DNA of 26,873 nt from Chrysochromulina tobinii (Eukaryota; Haptophyta; Prymnesiales; Chrysochromulinaceae). Within the stretch, counting starts at the first letter, position 1. Each line of letters begins with the position of its first letter. The stretch spans positions 1 through 26,873 of the forward strand of contig JWZX01002897.1 of the NCBI GenBank assembly GCA_001275005.1, written 5' to 3'. The notes beneath the pieces were generated by a model. It saw only the letters and a program-made list of their open reading frames with translations, was not told where the DNA came from and searched no databases. Below, piece by piece: positions 18,895 through 26,873 of this stretch. Both the position numbers and the translations under genes were made by a program.

Positions 18895-20787
18895 TTACGA
18901 CCGATGCTGGGGCCTGGGCGCGGCGACGGCACGTGCAAAGCCACAGGCCGCTGGCGACCCCGTCTCAAGCGCCTGCGGCGATGCCGATGGTCCGGCGGTG
19001 TAGGAGGTTGGAGAGGCTGTCGTGCTGAGCGAGGGCGTCTTGCCACTCAGCACACCCGCCGTCGCCACCGAGCGCGGCGCCACCGAAGTGCCCGTCACGG
19101 CGCCTTGGGGCAGCCCATTCGGCGAGGCGCCTCCCGCGGGCAGCCGGAGCGGCGAGCGCATGGTGCCCGCGACGGCGCCGAGCGCTGTGCCGGGCAGCCG
19201 GCCAAGTCGCTTGACTTCGCGTAAGAGCGCCGGGAGTGACGAACCTGTCGCATAGTGGGAGTGACGAACCTGTCAGTGGGAGTGACGAACCTGTCGCATA
19301 GTAGGCAGCGCCGGGAGTGACGAACCTGTCGCATAGTAGGCAGCGAGTGCATCGCGGATTCCACCGCCGTAGATTCGGTCGGAATTGTGCAGCATGCCGC
19401 TGACACGAGCCTCACGATCCTTGGACGACTCCGCGCCCGTCTCGGCGCCGCGGAGGGCCTTTCCCCACAGCTCTCCCTCGGTTCCCCACAGCTCTCCCTC
19501 GGTGAGCCACAGGTACGCGAGCAGCTCGCATAGACCCTCGGCCAGCGCGGGCGCGAGTCGCGTGCCGAAGCCCTCGTCGAGATGCAAGCTCACATGGCCG
19601 AGCTCGTGTGAGATCGTGGACGCGCATAGGGCGGCCGGTAAGCCGGTGAGCACGCACACGGCGTCGATGGATCGAAAACTCCTCTCCCGTACCAGCGGCG
19701 GCGGTTGGTGTAACGGCTGGCGTGGCGGCCCTCCGCACGGCTGGCACTCCGTGATCATCTCGCGCAGCTCGCGCGCACAGGTGAGACCGAGCGGGCAGTG
19801 GAAGGCCTGGTGGGCGGAGCGATGGTCCGAGTTGCGCGTGAGCAGCTCCGAGCGGGAGCACAGGATGAGATTGATCGACGCCGCAGCCGGCAGCGGCAAG
19901 CCAAGACTGAGGAGGAAGGCATGCACACGCGCGAGCAGCCGTTGCGCGTCGGAGAGGTTGTGGACGGCAGTGCGCGCGCAGGCGGCGCACGCGGAGCGCC
20001 CGTCCGCGAGGTCGATGCCGCCGCCCCCCCGTCCGCTCCCCCGGCCAACCAGCCGGCCGCACCCATGGCACGCGGGTAGCTCGCTACTATGGCTCGGGCA
20101 GTACACGTCGCCCGTCGGTGCAGTGACCCACGATAGCAGCCGCGCCTGGCAGAGCACGCACTGCTGGCCGAAGGCACGCTTGAAGTCAGCCTCGCAATAG
20201 TGGGCGCCGTCCCGCTCGTAGTGCCCCCCACTCGCTTGCAGCTGCTTGCCGCACGCTGCGCACTTGAAGCACGCTGGGTGCAGCCGACCCGCCTGGCCGT
20301 GGAGCTTGATAAAGTGGCTGCCGGGCTCTAGGGGCAGCTGGCACGCGGCGCAACGCGGCGCAAAGGCGTGGGTGTGGCACGAGACGCAGTACGCTTTGCC
20401 CGCCTCTGTCACGTGCTTCGCACCCTCGCCCAGCGAAGTGCCGCAAGTACAGCACCGGAAGCACGCCGCGTGCAACCGCTTGGTGCCATACAGCACGATG
20501 CGCTCCTTGGGCAGGAAAGGCTTTCTGCAGCCGCCGCAGCGCTCCGCAAAGTTGTTGGTCCAGCATGCGCCGCAGTAAGGCAAGTCGTTCTTGACGTGCA
20601 CGCTCACCGGCGCGCCACTCGGCCCTTCGGCGAGCGAACAAGAGCACGTCGTGCACACGAAGCAATGCGCGTGATAGCGGTGCGACTGCGCCCCGAGCGA
20701 GATGATCGCTGAGCCTGGCGCGATATGTTGCCTGCAATGCACGCAGCTCAGCGGAGGACCGGCGTGTCCTGGTGGTATCGCATGCAT
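18895..20787 (-). CDS. LIM-domain protein with DA1-like zinc peptidase
   Basis: Two exons: 20787-19326 and 19244-18895, 603 residues. Three clear LIM zinc fingers (Cys15-Cys84, Cys84/87-Cys146, Cys146/149-Cys210) and a fourth, degenerate one (about 210-270) precede a DA1-type peptidase. The peptidase has HELGH (394-398) and the downstream glutamate in AEGLCELLAYLWL (Glu417), the expected zinc ligands. After the splice, ALLREVKRLGRLPG matches the end of the DA1 fold, which supports the intron. A low-complexity tail of about 90 residues (Thr/Ser/Ala/Pro-rich) follows. Plant DA1 proteins are ubiquitin-activated peptidases limiting organ growth; the ubiquitin-interacting motifs found there are not visible here. 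TEGELWG occurs twice in tandem after the active site. Confidence 0.86.
19245..19325 (-). repeat. 81-nt intron made of exon-derived tandem repeats
   Basis: On the minus strand the sequence around ACAG|GTTCGTCACTCCC occurs four times, with junctions at 19326/19325, 19291/19290, 19270/19269 and 19245/19244. The first junction is the donor and the last the acceptor, so exon end, exon start and every intron unit are the same. The spacings are 35, 21 and 25 nt; the shorter ones are internal deletions of the 35-nt unit. The total is 27 codons, but the unspliced frame hits a TGA (19273-19275). Confidence 0.88.
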
Positions 20788-21013
20788 TTCTTATTTCTTG
20801 AGAAAGGGTCAGTTGAATCGACACTTATTTCTATCACAGAAGAAACAGGTGTGAACAGGCGAACGGGTTAAGGATGTTGTGGGGAAGGAGCAGTCATCCG
20901 GAACCATTGATCAGGTGTGGGTCGCGCCCGCGACATCAAGTATTTCAGGCTGGGCGACGCTGGGTACCCCCTCTCGCCACGTGTATACGCTGCCATTTGG
21001 CGTGTGTTTTTAC
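20788..21013. other. Short intergenic region
   Basis: 226 nt upstream of the DA1-like gene start, ending at the stop of the next minus-strand gene. It should contain the DA1-like promoter. No recognisable motif. Confidence 0.4.
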
Positions 21014-22296
21014 TTACATACTTACTTGCAACCGCGCAACCGCAGGCAGTACTCTGACTCCATCACAATTCAATTGGTCGTGTGACGAGTTGCAATGGCA
21101 TTGAAGCCTACCTTTCCAGCCGCGCCGGTAGCGATGTGCATTCTCCGCATCCGGACAGGCGCCCATAGGAGCCAGAGGATCTGCGACATGCGTATCGACG
21201 AGTTCGTACTTCACTATGCCGCCCTCTTTGTGCGTCGGGAACTGGATGGAGTCGTAACCTCTCTCGCGGCCTTGCTTAATCAGGCACTCCGTGATCTTGG
21301 AGTTGGACAGGCAGCAGCTGCAGCCGATCTCGCGCGCGTCTTGATGACTCGAAAGGGCGACCGTCTTGCCGATGTTGAAGAAGATGCCGCTCCCCGGAGC
21401 CAGGTAGTGCCACATCCCGTGCCACATTCCGCGCTTGAACCAGGCGAAGTCCCTACGATGCATGACCTCGACCACAGACCCATTCGGCAAGCCGCGGCTG
21501 ATGAGCGCGTGCTCATTCCCACTCCACCCCGCGTCACAAACGGGGTGGAGGCAGCGGAAGATGTCTAGGCTGGCGATGTCGAGACGTCCATTAGACGGGT
21601 TTGTGGGCGGATCGCCACCCCATAAGCGGAAGAGCTCCTGCGCATTCGTGCGGCAACAACAGGACTAGAAATAAGCCCACGAATCAGTGCTAGTCACATG
21701 CATGGACGCGCGGCGCGCACGTGTCTCGCGGTGGCGGCACGGGCACATGCACGCGAAACGAAGTCATTCTATAGTGATAGGCGTATTACTCCAAAGATGA
21801 GGGGAGCGCCGTACGGCCGGATGATCTTCGATGCTCTCTCCACTAACTCCACTCTCTGAAACGGCTGCACTCGTATCACCAACGAGGCCTTGATGTCAGG
21901 CGGTAGCAGACGCGCATGAAAGAAGCCCAACTCAGACAGCGAGAACGGGAAGCGCATTGTCGCAATGCCATAGACATGATCAAAGTATCCGCCCCACACG
22001 GAAGCCTCAAGATCAGCGGCAGAGGCAAAGGTCTCATTCCACTGCAGCGGCATGAGTCTTGTCAAGTTCGCTGCAAGCAGTCGCATGGCACTGTCGTGCA
22101 TGACATCACGAATTACGTCTCTCGTGATGTCAGCCTCTGCAACGGGCGACGTCACGTTGCTTGGCAAAGCTGCGAGGCAGACTAAGCACCCCAGCATCAA
22201 GTCTCTTGCGCGCGTGACCGTCCTGGGTCGATCATCGTGAACCCAAACACCGAAGGAGCCGGGACAGTAACACACAGTAACCCCCACAGGCGGCAT
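21014..22296 (-). CDS. Secreted orphan protein, two exons
   Basis: I join two frames: exon 1 22296-21790 and exon 2 21664-21014, with intron 21789-21665 (TTTGGA|GTAATA ... TTCTAG|TCCTGT, 125 nt, phase 0). The junction reads LIFG-SCCRTNAQELF. The product is 384 residues from the ATG at 22296, or 351 from the ATG at 22197. The latter starts with MLGCLVCLAALPSNVTS, a good signal peptide, and is the more likely protein. Several N-x-S/T sites and many Cys (GCSCC, CHCNSS) fit a secreted or lumenal protein. The second half has FRCLHPVCDAGWSGNEHALI, MWHGMWHYLAPGSGIFFNIGKT and GYDSIQFP. I do not recognise the family. The splice was placed by eye from frame continuity and consensus sites. Confidence 0.68.
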
Positions 22297-22380
22297 GCAT
22301 TAGGCATGCATGCATGTGGGATTCGGGAGATTGATTTGTAATTGATTTGGAACGTTAGCTCTTGACCCCTTGCGATATCC

Positions 22381-23690
22381 ATGCCAAGCTGCGCAGAGCA
22401 AAGCGCAGAGCTCTGTCTCGCCAACGAGCGCGGCTGCACGCACGTACACGGGCCTCGCGTGACGCCAAGCAGAGCTTGCGGCAGGGCGCACGAGCTCGGA
22501 GGGCGTGCGCCGGAGGCCTTCGAGCCGCTTGTAAAGGCGGCGATCGTCCTCGTTCTCGGGTTCCACCGCTCTGACGTGCGGCCGAGCTTTCGCGACCCGC
22601 GTGCATCCTACATTGACTCCACGCACCTACTGTTGCGCTGCATCCTCAGCCTGCGGCGCGTGAGCACAGCACTGCCAATCCACCTGCTCGTTTCGGGTGA
22701 ACGTGACGGTGAGCGGGAGGCGGTCATTGCGCGTCAGGGCGTGCAAATCGACCAGATGCCGTCGATGCCGGCGGCGCCAGCATGGTCGAGCGCGTGGATG
22801 CGCGGCACGTTCAACAAATTCTCCGCGCTCGCGCTCACGCAGTACCGTCGCGTCATCCTCCTCGATAGCGACTGCATCGTCGTGCGCAACATCGATCACC
22901 TGAGCGGAGCACCGCCGCCACTCGCGGCCTACTTCCACTTCGACCTCGGCTCCACGTGCCCACAGGCGCGCGCGGGGAGCTGCGCGCGCGGCGTGCTCAA
23001 CAGCGGCGTGCTCGCGCTGCAGCCCGACACGGCGCGCCTCGAGAGCGCACACCGGCTCTTCGCGACCAACGCGACCGTGGACCATAGCGAGGGGGTGTGG
23101 GAAAGTTCCGACCAGGTGTGTGGTGCCGCCGCTCTAACCGCCGCTCGGCCGCTGGCTCGCCGCTCGCTCGCGCCTTGAGGATGGTAGGAGGGGCTGCCTG
23201 TCTGCTGAATGAACCCCTGGAGGCGATCGAAGGGGGCGATTGTAAGGGCGATTGAGGAGGCGATGAATCCAGCTAGATGAATCGAATCGACTGCCTGCCT
23301 CCGACTGCCTGCCTCCGACTGCCTGCCTCCGACTGCCTGCCTCCGACTGCCTTACGACTGCCTGCCTCCGACTGCCTGCCTCCGACTGCCTGCCTCCGAC
23401 TCCCGCGCTCGGCACAGCGCCTATGGCATGCATTGTATCCGCGGGTGCATGAGCTGCCGTTTGGGTACAATGCCAACGCGGACGCGAACATGAGCGCGTC
23501 GAGCTGGGCGGCGGTCTACGTGCTGCATGATCTCGTGGTCCAGCGCAAGCGTGGCTGGCGTGGCACCGGGCATGAGGCGCTCGTGGCCAACCTGACGCGC
23601 GAAGCGCATGCGGCCTTTCGAGTTTCGATTTCGAGTCGGCGGGAGGCGCCGCGGGCCACCTGGGCGCGAGCGGCGCCGGAACCGCGTTAG
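22381..23690 (+). CDS. GT8/glycogenin-like glycosyltransferase, two exons
   Basis: Exons 22381-23115 and 23418-23690, 335 residues, phase-0 intron (GACCAG|GTGTGT ... GCACAG|CGCCTA). The GT-A signature is clear: FNKFSALALTQYRRVILLDSDC carries the metal-binding D-x-D (Asp162, Asp164), and VLNSGVLALQPD (about 205-216) is the second conserved block. After splicing, SSDQ-RLWHALYPRVHELPFGYNAN matches the DQ...LPxxYN segment of glycogenin and galactinol-synthase-like enzymes, so the intron is well supported. No signal peptide is evident; VKAAIVLVLGFH is the first beta strand. Sugar donor and acceptor are unknown. It starts 84-184 nt from the divergent secreted orphan gene, so the two may share a promoter. 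Confidence 0.88.
23116..23417 (+). repeat. GT8 intron with 14-nt minisatellite
   Basis: The 302-nt intron holds about eight copies of GACTGCCTGCCTCC (14 nt) between 23289 and about 23402, one of them shortened (GACTGCCTTAC). They directly precede the acceptor GGCACAG, so the repeat may serve as the polypyrimidine tract. A GGCGATTG/GGCGATGAA-rich stretch precedes it. Confidence 0.88.
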
Positions 23691-24104
23691 AGCGTAAAAC
23701 GATCAGGCCGTCGGCGCGAATAAAACGAAAAACCAAAACGAAACCCGAGCGCTACACAAATGCCATGCGACATGTAACGTCACCGTAGCACCTGTGTCAC
23801 AACCTGCCACCCTCCTGTGCACGACCCCAGCACCTGCCTCCTGACCTCTGAACGCCTCCACGCAGGCCTCAGGCGCTTGCGTTCGGCGAGCAAAAGCCCC
23901 GCCTGATCAGCACGGCACGCGGCCAGCCGCCTCCTCTCCGTTGCATGCGTCGCCCGTCTCGGCGCGTCGCCAGCCGCCACCGCTCTCCGCCGCACGCGCC
24001 CCAGCCTCCGGCACGCACGCTGGCACTGGCACCGAAATAGCTTGCCTGCTCCTGCACGCGCCCTTTGCGCCCTCAGAGCGCGCCGAGCGCCCTCCCGAGC
24101 GCCC
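23691..24104. other. Gene-free region between convergent genes
   Basis: 414 nt between the stop of the GT8 gene (+) and the stop of the NASP-like gene (-). Only low-quality open frames; probably both 3' UTRs. Confidence 0.5.
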
Positions 24105-25334
24105 TCAGTTGGCCATCGCGGACGTCGGTGTGGGCATGAGGCGCGCCCGCTTCGGCGCCGCCTCCACCGTCTCCGGATCGCTCGCGGTCGTCGGCACGGG
24201 CGCACACGCAGCCACCGGCGCGCAGCCGCTCCCGTCGTCCGCACCCGTTGGGGTATTCGTCAGCGGAACTAGGATCGCCTTCTTGCGGCCGGAGGCGCCG
24301 CCGACAACACCCAGGCAAGTGACAGGCATCGTCGCCGATGGCGGCGCGAAGCCCTGCGACGAGCCCGCCACGGCGCTCCCGCCCGCCACGGCGCTACCGC
24401 CCGCCACGGCGCTACCGCCCGCCACGGCGCTCCCGCCCGCTGCCGCTGCACCAAAGCCGATGGTGGTGCTCGCCACAGCGCCAAAGCCGATGGTGGTGCT
24501 CTCGACGACACCTTCGACGCCGCTGCCCACTCGCTGCTTGCCGCCGCCGCCGCTCACCGTGTACTCCTCCACCTTGGCCCGCACCTCCGCCAACACCTCA
24601 GCGAGCTCCGCGGCCTCGTCTGCGCTCGAAGAGGCCGCCTGTCGTTTCTCAAGCACCTGCGCCGACAGAGTGTAGTGCTCGGCCGCCAGGGCCTGGCAGC
24701 GCGCGACGGTGGCGTGCGGGGCCTCGGTGCGAGGCGGCGCGTCCGCCGCCTCCGGCGTCGTCAGCGCGTGCTGCGCGTCCTGGAGCTGCGCCGCCGCGGC
24801 AGTGGCTAGCTGGTAGTGCAAGTGAGCGATCTGTCTGTCGTCGGCTGGGAGGCGCGCCTTCTTGAGGTCGAGCGCTTGGCGGATCTCGCCGATGGCCTGC
24901 TCCCACATCTCGTTCTCCATCGACACCTCCGCGAGCAGCTCGAACACGTCGGCGAGGGCGAGCTCATGGCCGCCGTGCTTCTCGTACACGAGCCGAGCGA
25001 CCTCGAGGCATTGGAACGAGAGCTCAAGGTCATCGCTCTCGTCGCCTGGGCCGTCCGCAGCGTCGCCCTCCCCATCGCTGTCCACAGCTTCATCCTCCGC
25101 AGCGTCCTCGTCTTCGTCCGCAGGAGCAGCGTCCTCCTCTTTCTTGAGCGCGCCTCCGAACGGGTCGCCCTCGAGCTGCGCTTTCTGCAGCAGCGCCTTT
25201 GCGTATGCAACGTAGGCGGGGGCGGCCTGGACGCTGTGCTCGCCGTGTTCGGCAATCTTCTCCTCGAGAGTTTTGATGAGCGCCTCGATCTGCGTGTCCA
25301 GTTGCTCCGCTGCCGTCGCCGTAGCCATCGCCAT
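24105..25334 (-). CDS. NASP/SHNi-TPR histone chaperone
   Basis: Single exon, 409 residues from the ATG at 25334; a longer frame begins only at a TTG. It starts with a TPR-like helix pair (about 10-54, ALIKTLEEKIAEHGEHS...YAKALLQKA). An acidic insert (about 66-103, Glu/Asp-rich) interrupts the next TPR, as in NASP, Hif1 and Sim3. The SHNi-TPR core is LELSFQCLEVARLVYEKH, then LALADVFELLAEVSMENEMWEQAIGEIRQALDL (about 104-157), followed by a further helix. The C-terminal part is Gly/Ala/Ser-rich with repeats (STTIGFGA twice, GGSAVA four times) and ends with PKRARLMP, a nuclear-signal-like motif. Family members carry H3-H4 or linker histones into the nucleus; this role is inferred from the domain. 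Confidence 0.86.
   Translation of the reverse strand: MAMATATAAEQLDTQIEALIKTLEEKIAEHGEHSVQAAPAYVAYAKALLQKAQLEGDPFGGALKKEEDAAPADEDEDAAEDEAVDSDGEGDAADGPGDESDDLELSFQCLEVARLVYEKHGGHELALADVFELLAEVSMENEMWEQAIGEIRQALDLKKARLPADDRQIAHLHYQLATAAAAQLQDAQHALTTPEAADAPPRTEAPHATVARCQALAAEHYTLSAQVLEKRQAASSSADEAAELAEVLAEVRAKVEEYTVSGGGGKQRVGSGVEGVVESTTIGFGAVASTTIGFGAAAAGGSAVAGGSAVAGGSAVAGGSAVAGSSQGFAPPSATMPVTCLGVVGGASGRKKAILVPLTNTPTGADDGSGCAPVAACAPVPTTASDPETVEAAPKRARLMPTPTSAMAN
24364..24512. repeat. In-frame 18- and 30-nt coding repeats
   Basis: Four copies of an 18-nt unit (GCCCGCCACGGCGCTCCC-like, 24364-24436) encode GGSAVA. Two copies of a 30-nt unit containing CCAAAGCCGATGGTGGTGCT (about 24452-24512) encode STTIGFGA. 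Both are in the NASP-like gene. Confidence 0.8.
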
Positions 25335-25701
25335 CGTCACCCTGTCACACCGACAAACGCCCCTTCGTCCGCGCGTTCGCGCCACCGCGTGGCGGCTGTG
25401 AAGGTGATCGGTTTTCCGCGACAGCAAGTCACGGTCGCCCCGCGATCACCACCACACCACCGTCTCTCAAAGTACATGTAGTCGTACTGTACGGCTCTTC
25501 TTACGCTGCCATGCACGTCACACAACGTCGTTCTTCGCAGCCAGGTGCATGGCCCAGCATGAACCATGATGGCCAGGTGGAGGTATGGGCGCACAGTAGA
25601 AAGCCTCGTCAATGCTCCAAATGGTTAACGCAAACACCGCTCATGGTGTGCTCGCACCACTCACTGGTATGGATCCCCGGGAAACAACTGATTGAGTACA
25701 A
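25335..25701. other. Intergenic region, 367 nt
   Basis: It lies upstream of the NASP-like start and downstream of the next gene's stop, both minus strand. It includes the NASP-like promoter. No repeats or motifs beyond a short GTACATGTAGTCGTACTGTAC near 25471-25491 with GTAC spaced repeats. Confidence 0.4.
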
Positions 25702-26697
25702 CTACCTCCGTCGTCGCCGCACTCCGCGTCGCCGCTTCAGCCGGCCTCTGCCGCCTGCGCCGAGCTCCTTGCCCAGCGCGTGCTTCAATGCCTTCCTAGC
25801 CGTTGTGCCGGCAATCTCGCCCTTGGGATCATGCTCGAGGCCCCACTGAGGCATGTTGCCGCGCAGCGAGCGGTGGCGCGTATACGAGCCGTCGGTGGCG
25901 AGCGCATAGCCGTACAGGTAGGTGCCGTACTCATCAAAGTCAAGGGGCCAGACGAGCGGCAATCCCTGCAGCAGCTGCTGCTTCGTCGCCCAGCAGCCGC
26001 CCGGCTTGAAGTTGCGCTGCATCGGATAGTGAAGCGATTCTTCCATGAACTTGCGCCGGCCACCGTTATGGTCACCTAGATTGCGCGGCAGCACAAAGTC
26101 ACGATAGTAGGCGGTGCTTGCAATGTGCGGCGCGTCGCTCCAGCCGCACGTGCGCGTGCGCGGCACGCGCAGCCCCGGAAGCGTCACGTTGGCCACCACG
26201 CCGTCAAAGCCACGCGCGGGCGCATTCGGCCTCATGTTGAGGCGTACGTGCTTGATGATCGGCAGCACGAGCATCGAGCTGAGTAGCCCAGGCGCGTCGA
26301 AGGGGCGCACGAGCTGGTAGTCGTGCTGCAGGCTGAAGAGGAAGGTAGTATTCACGTGCGCAACCGCCGCCGCGAGGTTGTGCGCCGCGAACCGGAACCG
26401 ATCGCTCTCGTACACAGCACTGCGCACGAAGGCCGGGTCGCTCGCGCTCAGCTGGCGCACCCTCCGCTTGAACTCGACGTAGTCGCGCACGCGCTGCTCC
26501 GGCAGCGACGACTGCGGGCCGTCGAACTGGATGATCTTGGCGCACTGGGGCAGGCCGGGCACGATCGCGAGCGACCGGAAACCCGCGTGCAGCGTCGTGG
26601 TGTCGGGGTTCGACGGCACTGGGCTTGAGGACACGATGATGGTCAGCAGCCTCGTCCAGCTGTGAAGATCGTCATGGCTGGTCTGTAGGCGTCGCAT
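25702..26697 (-). CDS. Uncharacterised glycosyltransferase-like protein
   Basis: Single exon, 331 residues, ATG at 26697. The opening LLTIIVSSSPVPSNPDTTTL, then VPGLPQCAKIIQFDG and YVEFKRRV, followed by FLFSLQHDYQLVRPFD, has the layout of a GT-A fold. In that reading the His-Asp-Tyr replaces a D-x-D. Further conserved-looking blocks are RNLGDHNGGRRKFMEES, GGCWATKQQLLQGLP and DEYGTYLYGYALATDG. The C-terminus is very basic (LKRRRGVRRRRR). I know no precise family; the glycosyltransferase suggestion is inference. No signal peptide is visible at this start, and further exons upstream, toward or beyond the window edge, are possible. Confidence 0.65.
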   Translation of the reverse strand: MRRLQTSHDDLHSWTRLLTIIVSSSPVPSNPDTTTLHAGFRSLAIVPGLPQCAKIIQFDGPQSSLPEQRVRDYVEFKRRVRQLSASDPAFVRSAVYESDRFRFAAHNLAAAVAHVNTTFLFSLQHDYQLVRPFDAPGLLSSMLVLPIIKHVRLNMRPNAPARGFDGVVANVTLPGLRVPRTRTCGWSDAPHIASTAYYRDFVLPRNLGDHNGGRRKFMEESLHYPMQRNFKPGGCWATKQQLLQGLPLVWPLDFDEYGTYLYGYALATDGSYTRHRSLRGNMPQWGLEHDPKGEIAGTTARKALKHALGKELGAGGRGRLKRRRGVRRRRR

Positions 26698-26873
26698 GCG
26701 GCGCGCAGTGGCCGCTTCTCGGGCTCGCGATGTCGCTTACCCGCGGCGCGATTGGAGCATGCATAGGAAATCGGCTCGGGACGGCGCTTAAGGTAGTCCG
26801 CTCGCACTCATTAGGGTAATTTTGGAAATCAGCCCTACATAAATCAATGAGTCCCAAGGCCCCCGGGGCGGGG

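Noticed and set aside
23277-23417. Coding extension of GT8 exon 2 upstream through the 14-nt repeats
   Set aside because: The frame is open but encodes only a repetitive Leu/Pro/Ser/Cys peptide; splice sites at 23115/23418 restore the conserved GT8 segment exactly.
23941-24675. Plus-strand frame (244 codons) opposite the NASP-like gene
   Set aside because: Composed of Ala/Pro/Thr repeats mirrored from the minus-strand GGSAVA repeats; no independent support.

Overview
This window is nuclear DNA of a GC-rich, intron-containing eukaryote, most likely a unicellular alga. A haptophyte relative is my best guess. The support is: GT-AG spliceosomal introns in three tightly modelled genes plus one less certain one, a selenocysteine-containing thioredoxin reductase with a eukaryotic SECIS element, a pol III tRNA with internal A and B boxes and an anticodon-loop intron, a NASP-type histone chaperone, BTB/BACK and LIM/DA1 proteins, and a signal peptide followed by an AYVFA-type plastid motif. 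Other algal groups such as pelagophytes or prasinophytes cannot be excluded. No prokaryotic operon, phage, transposon or CRISPR array is visible.

Left part (1-4431). An intron-bearing tRNA lies on the minus strand at 445-560. A five-exon thioredoxin reductase gene (818-3201, plus) ends Gly-Cys-UGA-Gly-TAA. Its 3' UTR carries a well-formed SECIS at 3502-3585, so the UGA is read as selenocysteine. About 850 bases without a gene follow.

Middle part (4432-18451). Eight single-exon genes: an EF-hand protein with Sfi1-like Trp repeats (-), a beta-propeller glycosidase-like protein (-), an uncharacterised coiled-coil protein (-), a POT-family peptide transporter (+), a membrane-anchored polyproline protein (-), a plastid-targeted small protein (+), an armadillo-repeat protein (+) and a BTB-BACK-discoidin protein (+).

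Right part (18895-26697). A LIM/DA1-like zinc peptidase with one intron (-), a two-exon secreted orphan (-), a two-exon GT8/glycogenin-like glycosyltransferase (+), a NASP/SHNi-TPR histone chaperone (-) and an uncharacterised glycosyltransferase-like protein (-).

The most interesting signal is in the introns. In the DA1-like gene the whole 81-nt intron is a tandem repeat of the surrounding exon, and every repeat copy carries the same AG|GT junction. In the reductase, intron 3 begins with a 45-nt near-perfect copy of the start of the next exon. Both look like introns born by tandem duplication of coding sequence containing an AGGT proto-splice site. Three other introns are filled with unrelated 11-47-nt minisatellites. 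The genes do not form an obvious pathway. The layout is that of a dense eukaryotic genome with several short divergent intergenic regions that probably act as shared promoters.
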